Source: Pyxicephalus adspersus (lineage: Eukaryota; Chordata; Amphibia; Anura; Pyxicephalidae). Taken from it: a stretch of DNA of 64,000 nucleotides. Both the position numbers and the translations under genes were made by a program. The DNA lies in assembly GCF_032062135.1 (NCBI RefSeq), contig NC_092861.1, positions 122,378,778 through 122,442,777 on the forward strand, in the 5' to 3' direction. The notes below the pieces were generated by a model. The model did not search any database and was not told the DNA's origin. It saw only the letters and a program-made list of their open reading frames with translations. Positions 1 to 13,069 of this stretch are shown piece after piece. How positions within the stretch are numbered: the first letter of the stretch is position 1; each line of letters opens with the position of its first letter.

Positions 1-2998
1 TCACTGGAATGAACTGGGCAAATTTTTCCACCATCTTACCTGTTCCATGCAAAAAATGTTTGCACTGTATTTTCCTAAATTTGCCAATGAATAAAATAAA
101 CAAATTAATAATACGTTTAATTAGGCAAGTTATTTTGTGTGTTTATCCGCCTCTTTGTACTTGTTTATTTCTCTGTTCAGGTCAGACTTCCTAAATTTGT
201 ACTCTGGGGTTTCCAGCTCCCTTCTGAATTATTCTTAGATATTCAACATAAGAGTATCTTAAATAGGGAATGTGGGAGATTCCCATTGTCCATTTTCTTG
301 CTGCTATTGTTATAAACTATTTTAGTTGCAATATATTGTTTGTAACTGCAATTTTTGTTATATAAATAAATGATTTAATTATCGAATCACGCATGGAGCA
401 GTTTTAGCAGGCGGAGCAAATGTTTGATTAATAGTAGGAAGCAACCAACAAAACTAAAATAGTCAGCAAGAACACCTAAAATAAAATAGCTGCTATAACG
501 TCACATGATATTTTTGTAAACCTATAATGTCTGGATTTCTGCTCCTACTTATGACTTTGCATGACAGGGAGGTGTCCTTGCAGAAGGGTATATAAAATTA
601 ATGCATGCATCTGCTAGAAATATGTTTCTGGCACGTAAAGAAAAGAGTTTTGACCTTCTATATCCCTGAATCAGAAAGCCAGCATATTTTGAATATTGCA
701 GAAAGAAATGACCTTGAACTGACATAGTAAAAAGAGGTTCAATGCAGATCAATGTAAAAGATGTCAAAGAAAATAACATACTTGGCTATTTACAAAGCAA
801 AAAGATTCCTGTACATACAGCTGACAAACTCCTATATTTTAAATTAGTTCAATTATGTGAGGTCTTTACTTACTTTTGGATTCTCCAAACCCAACTCATA
901 CCTGGCGAAGTTTTAAAAAGATAATCTTCACCTCTGAGTGAACCTGATCTATACAATAGTTTAAAGTGTCCGAATTGGATTGTTAGTAGAATATCATGTT
1001 CCTTACCAAGTGGTTTTACCATTTTTTTTAATTCCTGATCTGTTCATGTACATCATGGATGGGCAGCACAGATATACAAGGCAAAGCATTAGTAACCTCA
1101 GGCACTTGGGACCTTCTTGGCCCCAACCATGCCATTGCCTAACTGATACCTTTTCTCTTTTACCTCCTTGTTATCTACACTCTTTTCCAAGGACTGCTTC
1201 CCCTTTACCTGCTTTGGGGTTCTTTTCCTTCTTTAGTACTTTCTTTCTAATATTTTCAGTCTTGTCTTTCCTCTTATATTGCAAACCACAATGTATTCTT
1301 TTTAATGCAATCATCTTCTCTTCTCTGTATAACATGTGTATTAAACCATAACTCCTTCAGCCTCCTTGGTGTTTTCTTATGGTATACTTGCCAGAAACCT
1401 GATAAATTAAACTTCAGTATGTATTTCCCTTAAAATGTTATAGTTCACATGCTAATGATTATTAGAAAAATGGAGAATCCACAAACTGTAAGTCTATTTC
1501 TCACACATACAGATTTGCAGTTTTTTTAAATAAAATTATTGTTTTTCTGTTATTTTAGAATCAAAAGGTGTTTTTGTAGGGGTTCTATTGTCAGGTCAAT
1601 TAAAAAATAAAGCATGGACTTACAGAACTGTTTTTGATGGCTTATTTGGCACCCCATATGTTTTAAATAGGGCTAATTGTGGGTTAATACTACAATAACC
1701 AAATGTGATTTAGATGGCATGCAGCTGAGATGCCAGATGTACCTATGTTTACAATGTGCAAAGCCCTGGCTGTTACTTCTTTATTATTGATCCTGGATCA
1801 ATAAAACAGATAAACACATTTAAAAAAAATTTTGTTTCGACCACATCAACCTTGGGACTTTTTCCAAGAAAATTCTGCATTTGGTGTTCCTGGGCATATA
1901 AAGAGCGAAAGTTCAGGTTTAAGTTGCAGTTAAAAGCAACTACACCCAAAGAATATAACCTAGCCTCCTCTTTTTATTTATGCCATTTTTACTTGTTTCA
2001 TTATCAGATTTTGATAAGTGTATATGGTTTTGATTTTTTAAGGTTGTATGCCAATAAAATTGTCTCTGTTGCCTGTAACCATTTTGTTTTACATTCTATC
2101 CCTATATTTTGTAATTATTTCTTTGTTAAGGTTTTTTTTCCCTGAATCTGGGGTGCCATCTACAGGATTGGGGCACATTGATAGCCTCAACTATATAAAG
2201 CCATTTGACATTGGTAGAATTTGTTTTTGGAATACAACTAAGTTCAGCATGTTCATTTTGATATAATTTCAGCATCTTTCCATATTTTTTTTAATGTCTT
2301 TGGACTAAAAATTGTAGGTTTTACCTACTTGGTGGTTGAGGGTAAGTTATTCCACATTGTAGGTGATCAGGCTCTGAAGTATACAATACTAACACTACAA
2401 ACAGGTCTTCGGATTGCAGCCTTGTCTACTTTATTCCTAAACGGCTTACTCACAATAGTTTTTCATAACAGCCTCTCTAGATGTGTTGCCATAACCTTAA
2501 GAAATCTATTCTTCCAAGGCTGGTATTAAATGCATAATAAAAAATCAACTTCAATGTCAACAATTTTACCTGTCAGCAAATTCCTCTGATATTTTGCCAT
2601 CTTGTCCCAAATGATTGCTGACAATCGAATGTTTGTTTGGCAGCAAATATTGCCAAGATCGGTTTTTCCTATTAATGTCACCCGGGCTACTTTAGTATTC
2701 AGCAAGTACTGCAAAAGGTAATTTGCAATGTTTTTTTAATTACATCAAGGCAAGTTTATCACTTCTTTAAAGCAGCTATATTTCTTAAATGTATCTTTTT
2801 TCATGATTTATTTTATTTGACTAACTTGAGCATTTTAAAATTTGTTATACAGAAAGTCATACAACCTTTAAATGGTATATATAATATAAATAGTTCTAAC
2901 CCTAACACCATCCAAAACTAAAAATAAAGTTTTATCTATACATAATATACTTTAATATTTACAAAAAATGAATCTTTTATTTATTAAACACCTCTCAT
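1..2998. other. Intergenic DNA, no gene recognised
   Basis: AT-rich sequence with short chance reading frames only. None shows a recognisable domain, a splice-bounded exon or biased composition. No repeat family seen elsewhere in the window was recognised here. Confidence 0.6.
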
Positions 2999-3064
2999 NN
3001 NNNNNNNNNNNNNNNNNNNNNNNNNNNNNNNNNNNNNNNNNNNNNNNNNNNNNNNNNNNNNNNN
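2999..3064. other. Assembly gap (run of N)
   Basis: 66 undetermined bases. True length and content are unknown. Confidence 0.99.
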
Positions 3065-3517
3065 TTTATGTGAATTTGCAATACAAAGTAAGCAAGTTGA
3101 ACTACTTCTAACATCAGTTGTAAGACTAATTGATTTCCAATTAGATGACATCTCTGTGAAATTTATTGGAGTGAAAGGAAAAAGCCAAATAAAGGTGGTT
3201 TTGGTGTGGCTATTGCAAACAACAATTAACTAAATCTGAGCACACAATCTTTCACAAGTTGGAAAAAAATGCCTCAAAACAGAACAGTCAATGATAATAG
3301 TAATGATTAATGCAAAGCTACTGGAGTACATTCAATAAATGAGGGACATTCACTGTAGCAACGTAAGAAACCATCTGCAAGAGCACAAAGCTAGTGCATT
3401 ATTAGTAACAACTACCGTATTAATAACATAAAAGTAAGTAATGTAATCACATGTAGTCCATAGATGCATAGAAGTTTAGGGTGGGGCTGTACATTTCTGG
3501 CAAATGGTGGATCTCCT
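3065..3517. other. Intergenic DNA, nothing recognised
   Basis: About 450 bases between the gap and the solo LTR. No coding signal or known repeat was seen. Confidence 0.5.
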
Positions 3518-3522
3518 GCTAG

Positions 3523-4120
3523 TGTCATGGGTTATGGGGAGGGGGGGAAGGTTCACCAGCATTAACACATAAGGATAAGGGCAAGGGACTAGGCCTTCAG
3601 CGGCTAGGGAGAAGGAAACGGTCACACCCTACAGAAACCCTAACCTAGCCCTGACTCCTATCAGTATGAATATACCCTGAAGGTGGGAATATTCATACAC
3701 TGGAACCTAGGCCCTAGTAGCCCTGAATTGCCCTAGGAATAGTGACTGGGCTTGAGACTACTGGTTCCTTCCCTGATGAAAGAACCAGTGTCTCCCTGAG
3801 GCCTAGTAACAACAAAAGAACAACAAAACACCAAAAGTAGTTCAATTTACCTTAAATAGCAAACGGAGGAGCAGGAACCCTGAAGAGGACAACACACTAG
3901 CTCTTCACATCCCAGAAGTGAATATCAAATGCATAGCATGAAGTGTGAGGCCAGACTAAATGGAGGAGCAGTAATGACCACCAGCTGCAGCTGATACAAG
4001 GGGAGTGGTCATTACAAACAACAACACAGAAACATGTAAAAACAAAGAGACTGTCAGATAATCTCACATGCAGCTTGTCTCACAGATCTTCAAACCTTTG
4101 TCACGGAAGGGACCGTGACA
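3523..4120 (-). mobile_element. Solo LTR of a Ty3/gypsy (chromovirus-type) element
   Basis: A 598-bp block whose reverse complement starts TGTCACGG and ends CATGACA. It aligns by eye along its whole length with the 3' LTR of the gypsy element at 60146-60722. Shared segments include 'GAAGATCTGTGAGACAAG' near the start and a 'GGGAAGGAACCAGTAGTCTC' block near the middle. It is flanked by perfect 5-bp duplications GCTAG at 3518-3522 and 4121-4125, the size expected of Ty3/gypsy integrase. No internal element sequence is present, so it is probably the product of LTR-LTR recombination. Confidence 0.93.
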
Positions 4121-4675
4121 GCTAGGCCTTAGAACCTAGACCCGAAACTAGACACACTGGGCTTGATTTTTTTACAGCTTTTGAGTCTGTTTTAGAGGAT
4201 AGACTATCATGGGTAAACATGGGTGATTCTAATTGTATATTTCAATCTAAATAGTATCATGAAAACTGGAAAATGTGGTGCTTGAGTTACATGACTAAAG
4301 GTAAGAATCATTGTCAAATTGAGGAGTTTTAAAATTTGCATTATATGTTGTTAACAGATGGTATCGGTAGTCATCTTTTATTTTTACAGACCTGCTAAAT
4401 CTCCTCCCACAACCTCCTATAGCAGAAATGACATTAAAGGCGCAAAACCAAAACATAACACATACACATCTTTGATGCATTTTTTGAGAGATTGTTTTGT
4501 CTCCACATTTTATAGATATTTCTATTCCTCACTACACTGGACAGCAGTTTCTTCTCTTTTGGAAGTTAAGTCATTAGATGTACAATCCTACCATGTAATT
4601 ATTGTGTAAAACTGGGTTAGAATAACACATAAATGCAATGCTTGGTAAACTGTTCTGAATGTCAGTTTTTTTGAG

Positions 4676-5312
4676 ATTGGGCAGCACGGTGGTCTTCAGC
4701 GCTAGGTCCCTGGTTCAAATCTCAGCCAGGACACTGTCTGCATGGAGTTTGCAGGTTCTCTCCGTGTCTGCGTGGGTTTCCTCCTGGTACTCCGGTTTCC
4801 TCCCACATCTCAAAAACATGCAATTAGGTTAATTGACTACCCCAAAAAAATTTACCTTAGACTGTATTAACCTCCCTGGCAGTTTGAATAATAAGTACTT
4901 AAATGTAAAAGCTGTATTTTTAAAAATACTTATTTTAAATTTCCCGCCTCCCAGCCACATGGTCCCGCCCCCCCAGCCGCACGCTCGCACTGCTCAGCTG
5001 GCATCTGCGTTCCCTGGCCTCGCGTCCCCATTGTTCACACAGCGGGGACACCACGCTACACAGATGCCAGCCAAGCATCGCTGTAAAACGCAGCTGGCAC
5101 GTGGGGACCAGGTAAGACTTGCAATTCCACCTCGAGGGTGGCTCAGGGTTACTACTTTTGGTACTGAAAATTAACCCCAATTACGGCCAGGGAGGTTAAA
5201 GATATATGCCTATGGAAGGTACATTAGATTGTGATCTCCTTTGAGGGACAGCAAGTGACATGTACTTTGTACAGCGTTGCATAATATGATAGCGCTATAT
5301 AAATGTTTTCTG
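4676..5312 (+). mobile_element. tRNA-derived SINE, interrupted by a TTAA element
   Basis: The head begins GGGCAGCACGGTGG and keeps a tRNA-like B box (GGTTCAAATC, 4712-4721). The part carrying the A box appears deleted. The body has the typical 'CATGGAGTTTGCAGGTTCTC' and 'GGTTTCCTCCCACATC' segments. After the inserted element at 4871-5195 the SINE resumes ('ATTAGATTGTGATCTCC') and ends in a tail with 'TAGCGCTATATAAATG'. This is the common fish/amphibian SINE type starting GGGCAGCACGGTGG. The 5' end is placed by similarity; no clear target duplication was seen. Confidence 0.8.
4871..5195. mobile_element. TTAA-flanked MITE (piggyBac-like) inside the SINE
   Basis: A 325-bp insert with inverted ends CCTCCCTGGC ... 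GCCAGGGAGG. TTAA flanks it at 4867-4870 and 5196-5199. TTAA duplication is characteristic of piggyBac transposases. The middle is GC-rich and non-coding, so this is a non-autonomous copy. The class is inferred from the target site, not from a transposase. Confidence 0.85.
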
Positions 5313-6549
5313 CTTCTCTCTTCCGCTCTTTTGTTTGACCTTGTAGATATGTAATGAAAGGTCGATATGAGTAGACACAAACTTTTAAAGTGCTGTTGAG
5401 ATGTTCTTGTGTATCTGCCTTTAAACATTCCATGGTGATTAGATTAATTCTTCTTTAAATCCTGGCATATGTTACTATCACTAAATAAAACTGAAGAAGC
5501 TGTGTGGATAAGCAGAACCAGTCCCGTTAACTAACTACACCATGACCTGGATAAATGAGAACCTTAACAGATACAAACAATAGCAGTTTTACAAATTTGA
5601 AAATGTCGGGGCAACACAACACTTTTACTAAATTTTATACTTTTTCAAGTTACTGGCAATATCAGTTCATTTTTTAAATATAGTGTATACTTACATAAAA
5701 ATTATCTGAATATAAACCAAGGTACCTACTTTTACCTGAAAAACAATATGGGACAACAATAGGGAGTGGGATAAACTTCCCTTGCTCTTGTGTGCTGTGC
5801 TGGTCTGAAGGGTCATTTTAGTAAGTGGTTTAATTGTCTTCAGGTAGGAAAGCCACTTGTCACTTGCTAGATTCAATTAACAGGCCTTCAAGTGCACTTG
5901 ATTAGATATAATATTCCTTACAAATAAAACTAATAATGATTACAAATATGGAAAAAGATGGACATGTATCACATGGAAATATATTCACAACTGCAAAACA
6001 ATATTGGTGTGGTTTTTAACCCTTGTCGGCTGCTTCCCCAAACCTTAAATTGATAAAACATGGAAACTGTAAAAAAGAGGGTTCTGTTCATTACACATAT
6101 CACATGATGGTTGGGCACATTTTTTTCTAAAAAAAGAATTATAAAAAATGATCTAAGGCGTTAAGGGGTGCCTAAATAGGGTTCTAAAAAGAAGAATATA
6201 GGGTGCTTAATGGTGGTCTACTTTAGACTACAGGGAGCGGATCTGAGGTCTGAAGGGATGAACTGGAGTCTGAAAAAAGTCTAATGGAAGCTATTTTGAA
6301 GTCTGAAAGGGAACATAAAAACTTTTGAAATAGTGGGGAATTTTAACTAACTGCCAGCGCTGGGGCATTTTAATTTCTCCTCAATTGACATAGACAAAGT
6401 ACATGGAGTTTGCATGTTCCCCTCACATTTACATGTGTTTTCTCCTGGCAGTCAAGGTTCCCCAAAATATACTGGTAAGTTGTTGAACTCTGCCCCCAAC
6501 TCTGCCCCTAATATTTGCCTACACTGAATGCATAACTGTCTGGCCACAT
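5313..6549. other. Intergenic DNA, nothing recognised
   Basis: AT-rich, with no coding signal or recognised repeat. Confidence 0.5.
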
Positions 6550-6557
6550 CCAGTAAC

Positions 6558-7083
6558 TAGGGATGAGCGAGCAAAATTTTTAATTTCGATCTTGCGGTGA
6601 ATCGGGTCTTTCTCGTTTACAGAACATATTAGGGAGAACGGCCTTGTGATTCGCCACAAGGTCGTGTTCTTGTCAAACTCAGATGATCTCTTAATGGAGA
6701 ATCTCCATTGAGAGTTCATCTGGAGTTCGCCTGCAGTCACAGCTGATTGGAGGCACTCGTGTGTCTCCAATCAGCTGTGACCGCAGGTTCCCATGCTCCC
6801 TGGGCTGTACTTATCAATGATAAGTACAGCCCAGTGACCGTGGGAACTGAACTCAGATGGACTCTCAATGGAACTCCTTTGAGAGTTCATCTGGAGTTTT
6901 CTTGCAGTCACAGCTGATTGGAGGCACTCGTGCAGGTTCCCACAGTCACTGGGCTGTACTTATCAATGATGGAACCTGCACTTCAATGGAATTTGCGAAA
7001 TTGGTTCGTCGAAATTTTGTGGACCCATCGGCAGTTCACAGAAATTTTTGTGAGAATGACAGAGGCATTCTCGCTCATCCCTA
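6558..7083. mobile_element. hAT-type MITE, copy 1 (TAGGGATGAGCGAGC family)
   Basis: 526 bp with terminal inverted repeats TAGGGATGAGCGAGCAA ... TTCTCGCTCATCCCTA and a perfect 8-bp duplication CCAGTAAC at 6550-6557 and 7084-7091. An 8-bp duplication with TAGGG/CAGGG-type ends fits the hAT superfamily. The interior holds nested palindromes ('CAGCTGATTGGAGGCACTCG' opposite 'CTCCAATCAGCTG', and 'GGGCTGTACTTATCA' opposite its complement). It also has a partial internal repeat: the segment starting 'GTCACAGCTGATTGGAGG' occurs near 6735 and again near 6905. No transposase is present. Confidence 0.93.
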
Positions 7084-7336
7084 CCAGTAACCCTATTTAG
7101 CCCTGGCTACATCTAGGGCCAGCTTAGGTTACGACATGCAGACAGCTACACAGTAATGTGCTACATACCTTCAGCAAACACTTAGACTATGTAATAGAAA
7201 TTTTGAGCTTTTCTGGGGGATAGTTTGATATGTCACTGGATTCTGTATAGTGATGCATCATTTATCAGTGAATAAATATGTGGTAATAATATTAAATGCA
7301 AAGCTAATAGGTTCCTGCAAATTTTTACTGCTAATG

Positions 7337-7560
7337 AGTCTGATTTATTAAAGCTCTCAAAGGCTAGAGAAGATACACTTTCATCAGTAAAGCTAAGTGA
7401 TCCAGAAAACCCTGAATTGATCTGGTCCAGGATTCAAAACATTTGCTGGCAAATAGAAAATAATTTTAAAGAAATCCATTGCAGGTTTGCTGGATTACCC
7501 AGCTTCACTGATGAAAGTGTATCCTCTCCAGCCTTGGAGAGCTTTAATACATCAGGCCCG
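7337..7560. mobile_element. Foldback MITE, copy A (TGATTTATTAAAGCTCTC family)
   Basis: A near-perfect long palindrome with arms of about 85 bp around a short loop. The left arm starts TGATTTATTAAAGCTCTC and the right arm ends GAGAGCTTTAATACATCAGG. The inner arms read 'CATCAGTAAAGCTAAGTGATCC' type and its complement. Similar copies occur at about 36208, 46437, 50631 and 54556. No duplication could be fixed, so the superfamily is left open. Confidence 0.8.
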
Positions 7561-8736
7561 ATATCTCAAAAAGGCAACCTTGCTTTAAAGAGTTAAAAAA
7601 AAGTTAGTCCCCAAATTTGTGATCACAAATTCTGCTGAAGGGTTTTGGGTCTGCATTACAATTTAAAATGATACACCTATATTTCCGTATCTACTGATAA
7701 TTTTTACAATCGGTTTTCATTGGTGGTAATGTCTGCTTTTACATCATATGCTTTTTTTGAATTGTCCGGAAATGTGAAAGATTGACTTTAAACACTGGAA
7801 TGGATCTAATGTGGTGGGGTATTGTTTGGCAGACTCTACTTGGCAGACTTTACCACTTAGCAGTAGAAAGAACAAGGGATTTAACTAAGATCAACAAATC
7901 CCAGTAGGGTAAATAATGTGCTTCAAAGGAAAATGTCAGTAGCAAAATGTTGGTTATTTTAACAAACACACAAATAAATATCAAGACAGAATGCTTTAAA
8001 AACAAACTACTGCATTCCAGCATGAAAAGACTGATGAGTGAATTAGAAAGTATTCTTTCAAGTGAAACAAACAATACAGCTTCTTCCATATAACTTATAC
8101 AGATAGCAGTGCCAAAATGAATATACTAAACATCTGCCAATCTACCCCCACAAGACTATTGTATACAGACCAGACTATATAGACAAAGTGTTTTTTTCTG
8201 AAATCCCATAATTATCATCACATATATCCATCATATAAGCTGAAAAAAATGTTTGCTATTTATTACAAAGGGACTTAGCAAATATTGCTACTGCCAGAAT
8301 TGCCAGTCCAGTCCTGATTGGCATTATCGATCTATCAGTCATTTTATTGAAAGGCATTTAATTAATTTTTCTACAGCATTATCTACTTAGATGTAAGTCC
8401 ATCTACTCCCTCGCTTATTGATCATTGACACAGAGCATATGAGCAGAGACACATATACTCAAATATAAACCACAGCAGCTAGAGATGATTTTTTAAAATG
8501 GTTACATTACAGCATTGATCCAAGAAAATAACCAGTACGGTCCTGTCTGTCCATCTATTCCATCACTTTGCCAATCTCTAATAGAATAAGAAAATTTTAA
8601 TGATATTGAAAGTTTACAAACATAAAGGGGGCTGCCCCAAACAAACAAGGCAGAATAGAAAGTTAAGAGTAAAGAGAGAACTTTTAAACTCCATACCTGT
8701 CTGGTGGAGGACATTGCCTGCAGGCTAGTACTAATA
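7561..8736. other. Intergenic DNA, nothing recognised
   Basis: AT-rich, no gene or recognised repeat up to the assembly gap. Confidence 0.5.
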
Positions 8737-9156
8737 NNNNNNNNNNNNNNNNNNNNNNNNNNNNNNNNNNNNNNNNNNNNNNNNNNNNNNNNNNNNNNNN
8801 NNNNNNNNNNNNNNNNNNNNNNNNNNNNNNNNNNNNNNNNNNNNNNNNNNNNNNNNNNNNNNNNNNNNNNNNNNNNNNNNNNNNNNNNNNNNNNNNNNNN
8901 NNNNNNNNNNNNNNNNNNNNNNNNNNNNNNNNNNNNNNNNNNNNNNNNNNNNNNNNNNNNNNNNNNNNNNNNNNNNNNNNNNNNNNNNNNNNNNNNNNNN
9001 NNNNNNNNNNNNNNNNNNNNNNNNNNNNNNNNNNNNNNNNNNNNNNNNNNNNNNNNNNNNNNNNNNNNNNNNNNNNNNNNNNNNNNNNNNNNNNNNNNNN
9101 NNNNNNNNNNNNNNNNNNNNNNNNNNNNNNNNNNNNNNNNNNNNNNNNNNNNNNNN
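8737..9156. other. Assembly gap (run of N)
   Basis: 420 undetermined bases. Any reading frame drawn across it is meaningless. Confidence 0.99.
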
Positions 9157-9504
9157 AATTCACCTAGCTCAGTGAATGTGGTGATAGTTCACTTTGTAAA
9201 GGATACCCAATCACATGCACATTCACATTCCTAAACCAACATCTGCCCCAATCATTGGTTGTGTTTGCCTCCCATACCAAAAGTCCCCAAGTTTTTCATG
9301 ATTGGATCAGCCAGGCATCAAGCATTCCCAGAAAAAGAGTTTGGCCATTTCATTCTTTACATTTATTGGAAGTCAGACCAGCAAATTATAAATTCTCAGG
9401 TTAATAAGAATTACTGGTCCGGCTGAATAAGCCAAATTTAAATGAATAACTTTTTAGTTTCTTACAGGGCAACACCACATTTTTGTTAGATCTATTATTT
9501 AAAT

Positions 9505-9938
9505 CAGGTTTTTTGAATTTTTTAACACAGGGAACCATTGAAATAACCTTCAGGTCTTCAGGAAACCCCTTGTATAATTACCCCCCCTCTCCTATTGTGT
9601 GGTGCTTCCCCCACCCCTTAGATTGCAAGCTCTTTGGGGCAGGGTCCTCTCCTTGTTATGTGTTACTGTCTGTATCTGTCAGTAATTTGCAACCTCTATT
9701 TCATGTATAGCGCTACATAATATGTTGGCGCTATATGAATACTGTTTATTAATCATAATATTATCTCCACAGCTCACAGTACATTAGTATGGTGGTCTAT
9801 GGAAGGAATGGCTCCTACATAGCTGGCCAATTGGAAGAATGCTACCCCTACAGCCAAAAAGATCACTGGTATCAATTAAACTGACCTGAGTGGCACAAAT
9901 TGCTCATTGCCTAAGGATCCCTTGGCTGAGAAACACTG
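9505..9938. mobile_element. hAT-like MITE of the 'TTTCTCAACC' type, split by a SINE tail
   Basis: The left end CAGGTTTTTTGAATT and right end GGCTGAGAAACACTG resemble the inverted ends of the common CAGTGTTTCTCAACC-type repeat. The 8-bp flanks ATTTAAAT (9497-9504) and ATATGAAT (9939-9946) match at 6 of 8 positions. The body ('AACTGACCTGAGTGGCACAAATTGC') recurs at about 14755, 17585, 44905 and 49020. A SINE-like tail interrupts it at about 9577-9757. Confidence 0.65.
9577..9757 (+). mobile_element. SINE-like 3' tail inserted in a hAT-like MITE
   Basis: Contains 'TAGATTGCAAGCTCTTTGGGG', 'CTGTCTGTATCTGTCAG' and 'TTGGCGCTATATGAATAC'. The same family occurs inverted at 12716-12890. Uninterrupted copies of the host MITE show that these 180 bases are extra. 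Similar AT-rich bases on each side (ATAATTA / ATAATATTA) may be a decayed target duplication. Confidence 0.65.
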
Positions 9939-9946
9939 ATATGAAT

Positions 9947-11109
<1,163 letters not shown>

Positions 11110-11149
11110 TAACAATTCATCCCGGTAGGTATTCATCAACTCATTTTTT

Positions 11150-11365
11150 TGTCATTTTATTCACTTTATAAAAACCCCCAGTTGTCTGTTTAATTGCAAT
11201 TTTAAATCACTGCAAGCTACACTGGCTATTTTATCTTACGACTTATATTTATAAAGTGAATGTGACTTTCATTAATGAATCTACTTGGTGCATGTGTTTA
11301 AATTATAGTGCATTGATTGTCCGCTGGATATCACATTCACTACTTTATAAATATACCCCATAAGT
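11150..11365. repeat. Inverted-repeat cluster with 'ATTCACTTTATAAA' arms
   Basis: ATTCACTTTATAAA near 11159 faces TTTATAAAGTGAATG near 11249. A third, direct arm CATTCACTACTTTATAAA lies near 11333. This looks like a decayed foldback element. Boundaries are approximate. Confidence 0.4.
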
Positions 11366-11494
11366 GATTTCTTGATGACTATGTGACCGATCAATTATTT
11401 TATTAATTTCCCATTATTTGAAGGGATCTGTTTTGATGTTACACATTTTATGCCTAGGATTTGATTAGAAAAATGTGTAATTCTTTGGCAAAAG

Positions 11495-11905
11495 TTGCAT
11501 GATTCTTGAGTGAAAGCTGTTTGAATCTTAGGTGAAAACATGAGCAAATAGATTCCAAAACTTCACAGAATTGTTATGTGGAAGTGACTTTTCAGGATGA
11601 ATCAGTTTTCATAAAATAAGTTAGAAAACTCTGTACAATCTGCAATATAACCTATTTAGAATTCTGAGCTACTATCCAAAACCATTAATATTACCATAAA
11701 ATTAAAAAGCACCCACATATTATGCGGTGATGTACATTAGGGAACCATCACTATAATGACAACTGAATATTGCCCATAAAACTTGCAATATTCATGTTCA
11801 TCAATGTTTTCACCCAAGATTGGCATAACTTTTATTCATGGTTCCCACATTTACCATATGATTTATAAGTCTTGGGTGAAGACATTGATAAATAGACCCC
11901 AGTGT
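11495..11905. repeat. Inverted repeat with 'GAATCTTAGGTGAAAACAT' arms
   Basis: 'GAGTGAAAGCTGTTTGAATC' and 'TTAGGTGAAAACATG' (about 11501-11550) face 'TGTTTTCACCCAAGATTGGC' (about 11806-11825). Another arm, 'AAGTCTTGGGTGAAGACATT', follows near 11868. The same arm sequence forms the tighter hairpin at 26360-26490. Probably a MITE-like foldback family. Confidence 0.5.
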
Positions 11906-12715
11906 ATGCTAAATCAGGCAAATGACCTCCAATAATTGTTGGTGTTCCACCATCTGATCTGGAGTTGCCAATTGGGCTGTAGCCCAATGCTTTAATATTA
12001 AGGCAAGATAAAGCCTTCCATTTTTCCCAGGGCATTGAGAGTTAAAGGATTTTACTTGCAGCCTAAAATCTCAGCATCTAGGTGACACCGTCTCCAGCCT
12101 CGACTAATCATTACGTAATGTGGCTGGGGGAGGCTTCATGGGGCTTTCTTCCGAAAGAGATGACGTATTTCACTGAATCAAAGCCATAAAATCAGAGGCA
12201 GCCCTGGAAGTATTGGAACTGTCAGATCTCCTGGTGCAAACAATGAACATCATAGAAGGAACACCTTGTAAGGTATCCCTGGCAGGAGACTAGGGATCTT
12301 CCTGTTAAATAAAATAGGCAATGTTCTTAAGTGTCAATCTGTCATTGCTAACCTTTGATGGGGTTGCTGCAGGTTGTTCCAAGCAGGTTACCTTTAGAAG
12401 GAGAATGTTAGCCTGGCTGTGGAGTGGTAGCTTCCTAGATGCTACAGCAATGATGTAATGAGTCACAGAGTAACCATTTCAGTGCTACATACCTGGCACT
12501 GCCATGTGCTCTCACAAACTAGATGACATATCGTGCCTTATATATAAGTCAAAGCAAAGAACATTGACAGCGTGCAAGGTGCCTTTGCTAAGAACAATCA
12601 GATTTCACCTTGGTTTGTGTTCTCAGGGAATAAAAGATGAAATAATATCATTAGTGATATTTAGAATATTCTCAGCTCTCTCTATGTTTAAGGCAAGTGA
12701 GGTTCTAGCCGTTTA

Positions 12716-12890
12716 TTAGTATTATTATTATTATTATTATTAATAAATGGGAGTTATATAGCGCAAACATATTACGCAGTGATGTACATTAAATAGGGCT
12801 TTGCAAATTACAGACGAATACAGACAGTGACACAGGAGGAGAGAACCCTGCCCTGAAGAGCTTACAATCTAGGAGGTGGGGGAATGAACA
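12716..12890 (-). mobile_element. SINE-like 3' tail with (ATT)n
   Basis: Reverse complement of the tail at 9577-9757: 'GTTATATAGCGCAAACATATTACG', 'ATACAGACAGTGACACAGG' and 'GAAGAGCTTACAATCTAGG'. On the + strand it is preceded by (ATT)7 at 12721-12741, which is the A/T-rich tail of this minus-strand insertion. Confidence 0.75.
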
Positions 12891-13069
12891 GACAATAGAA
12901 GAAAATAGAATAGAGTTAAATAGAATACTTATTTGTTAAATACCATGTAGGTGTATTCTTTAGGGACAAATATTAATGGGTACACTTTGCTGACTTTTTG
13001 CTTGCATCTCCAGTGTTATCTAAAATACAGCCAAACCTTTTCGTAAGGGTTTTGCTATCTATATATACA

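Noticed and set aside
980..2266. Open frames of 72-129 codons with hydrophobic stretches
   Set aside because: T-rich DNA gives phenylalanine/leucine-rich chance frames; no conserved motif or splice-bounded structure.
6519..7100. Several 60-83 codon frames
   Set aside because: They are inside the hAT-type MITE copy 1 and recur in copy 3; they reflect the palindromic repeat, not a gene.
8684..9234. Long open frames on both strands across 8737-9156
   Set aside because: They consist almost entirely of undetermined bases; the gap carries no coding information.
12109..12125. Palindrome around ATTACGTAAT as a bZIP-type regulatory site
   Set aside because: A single short palindrome in a large intron is expected by chance and has no supporting context.
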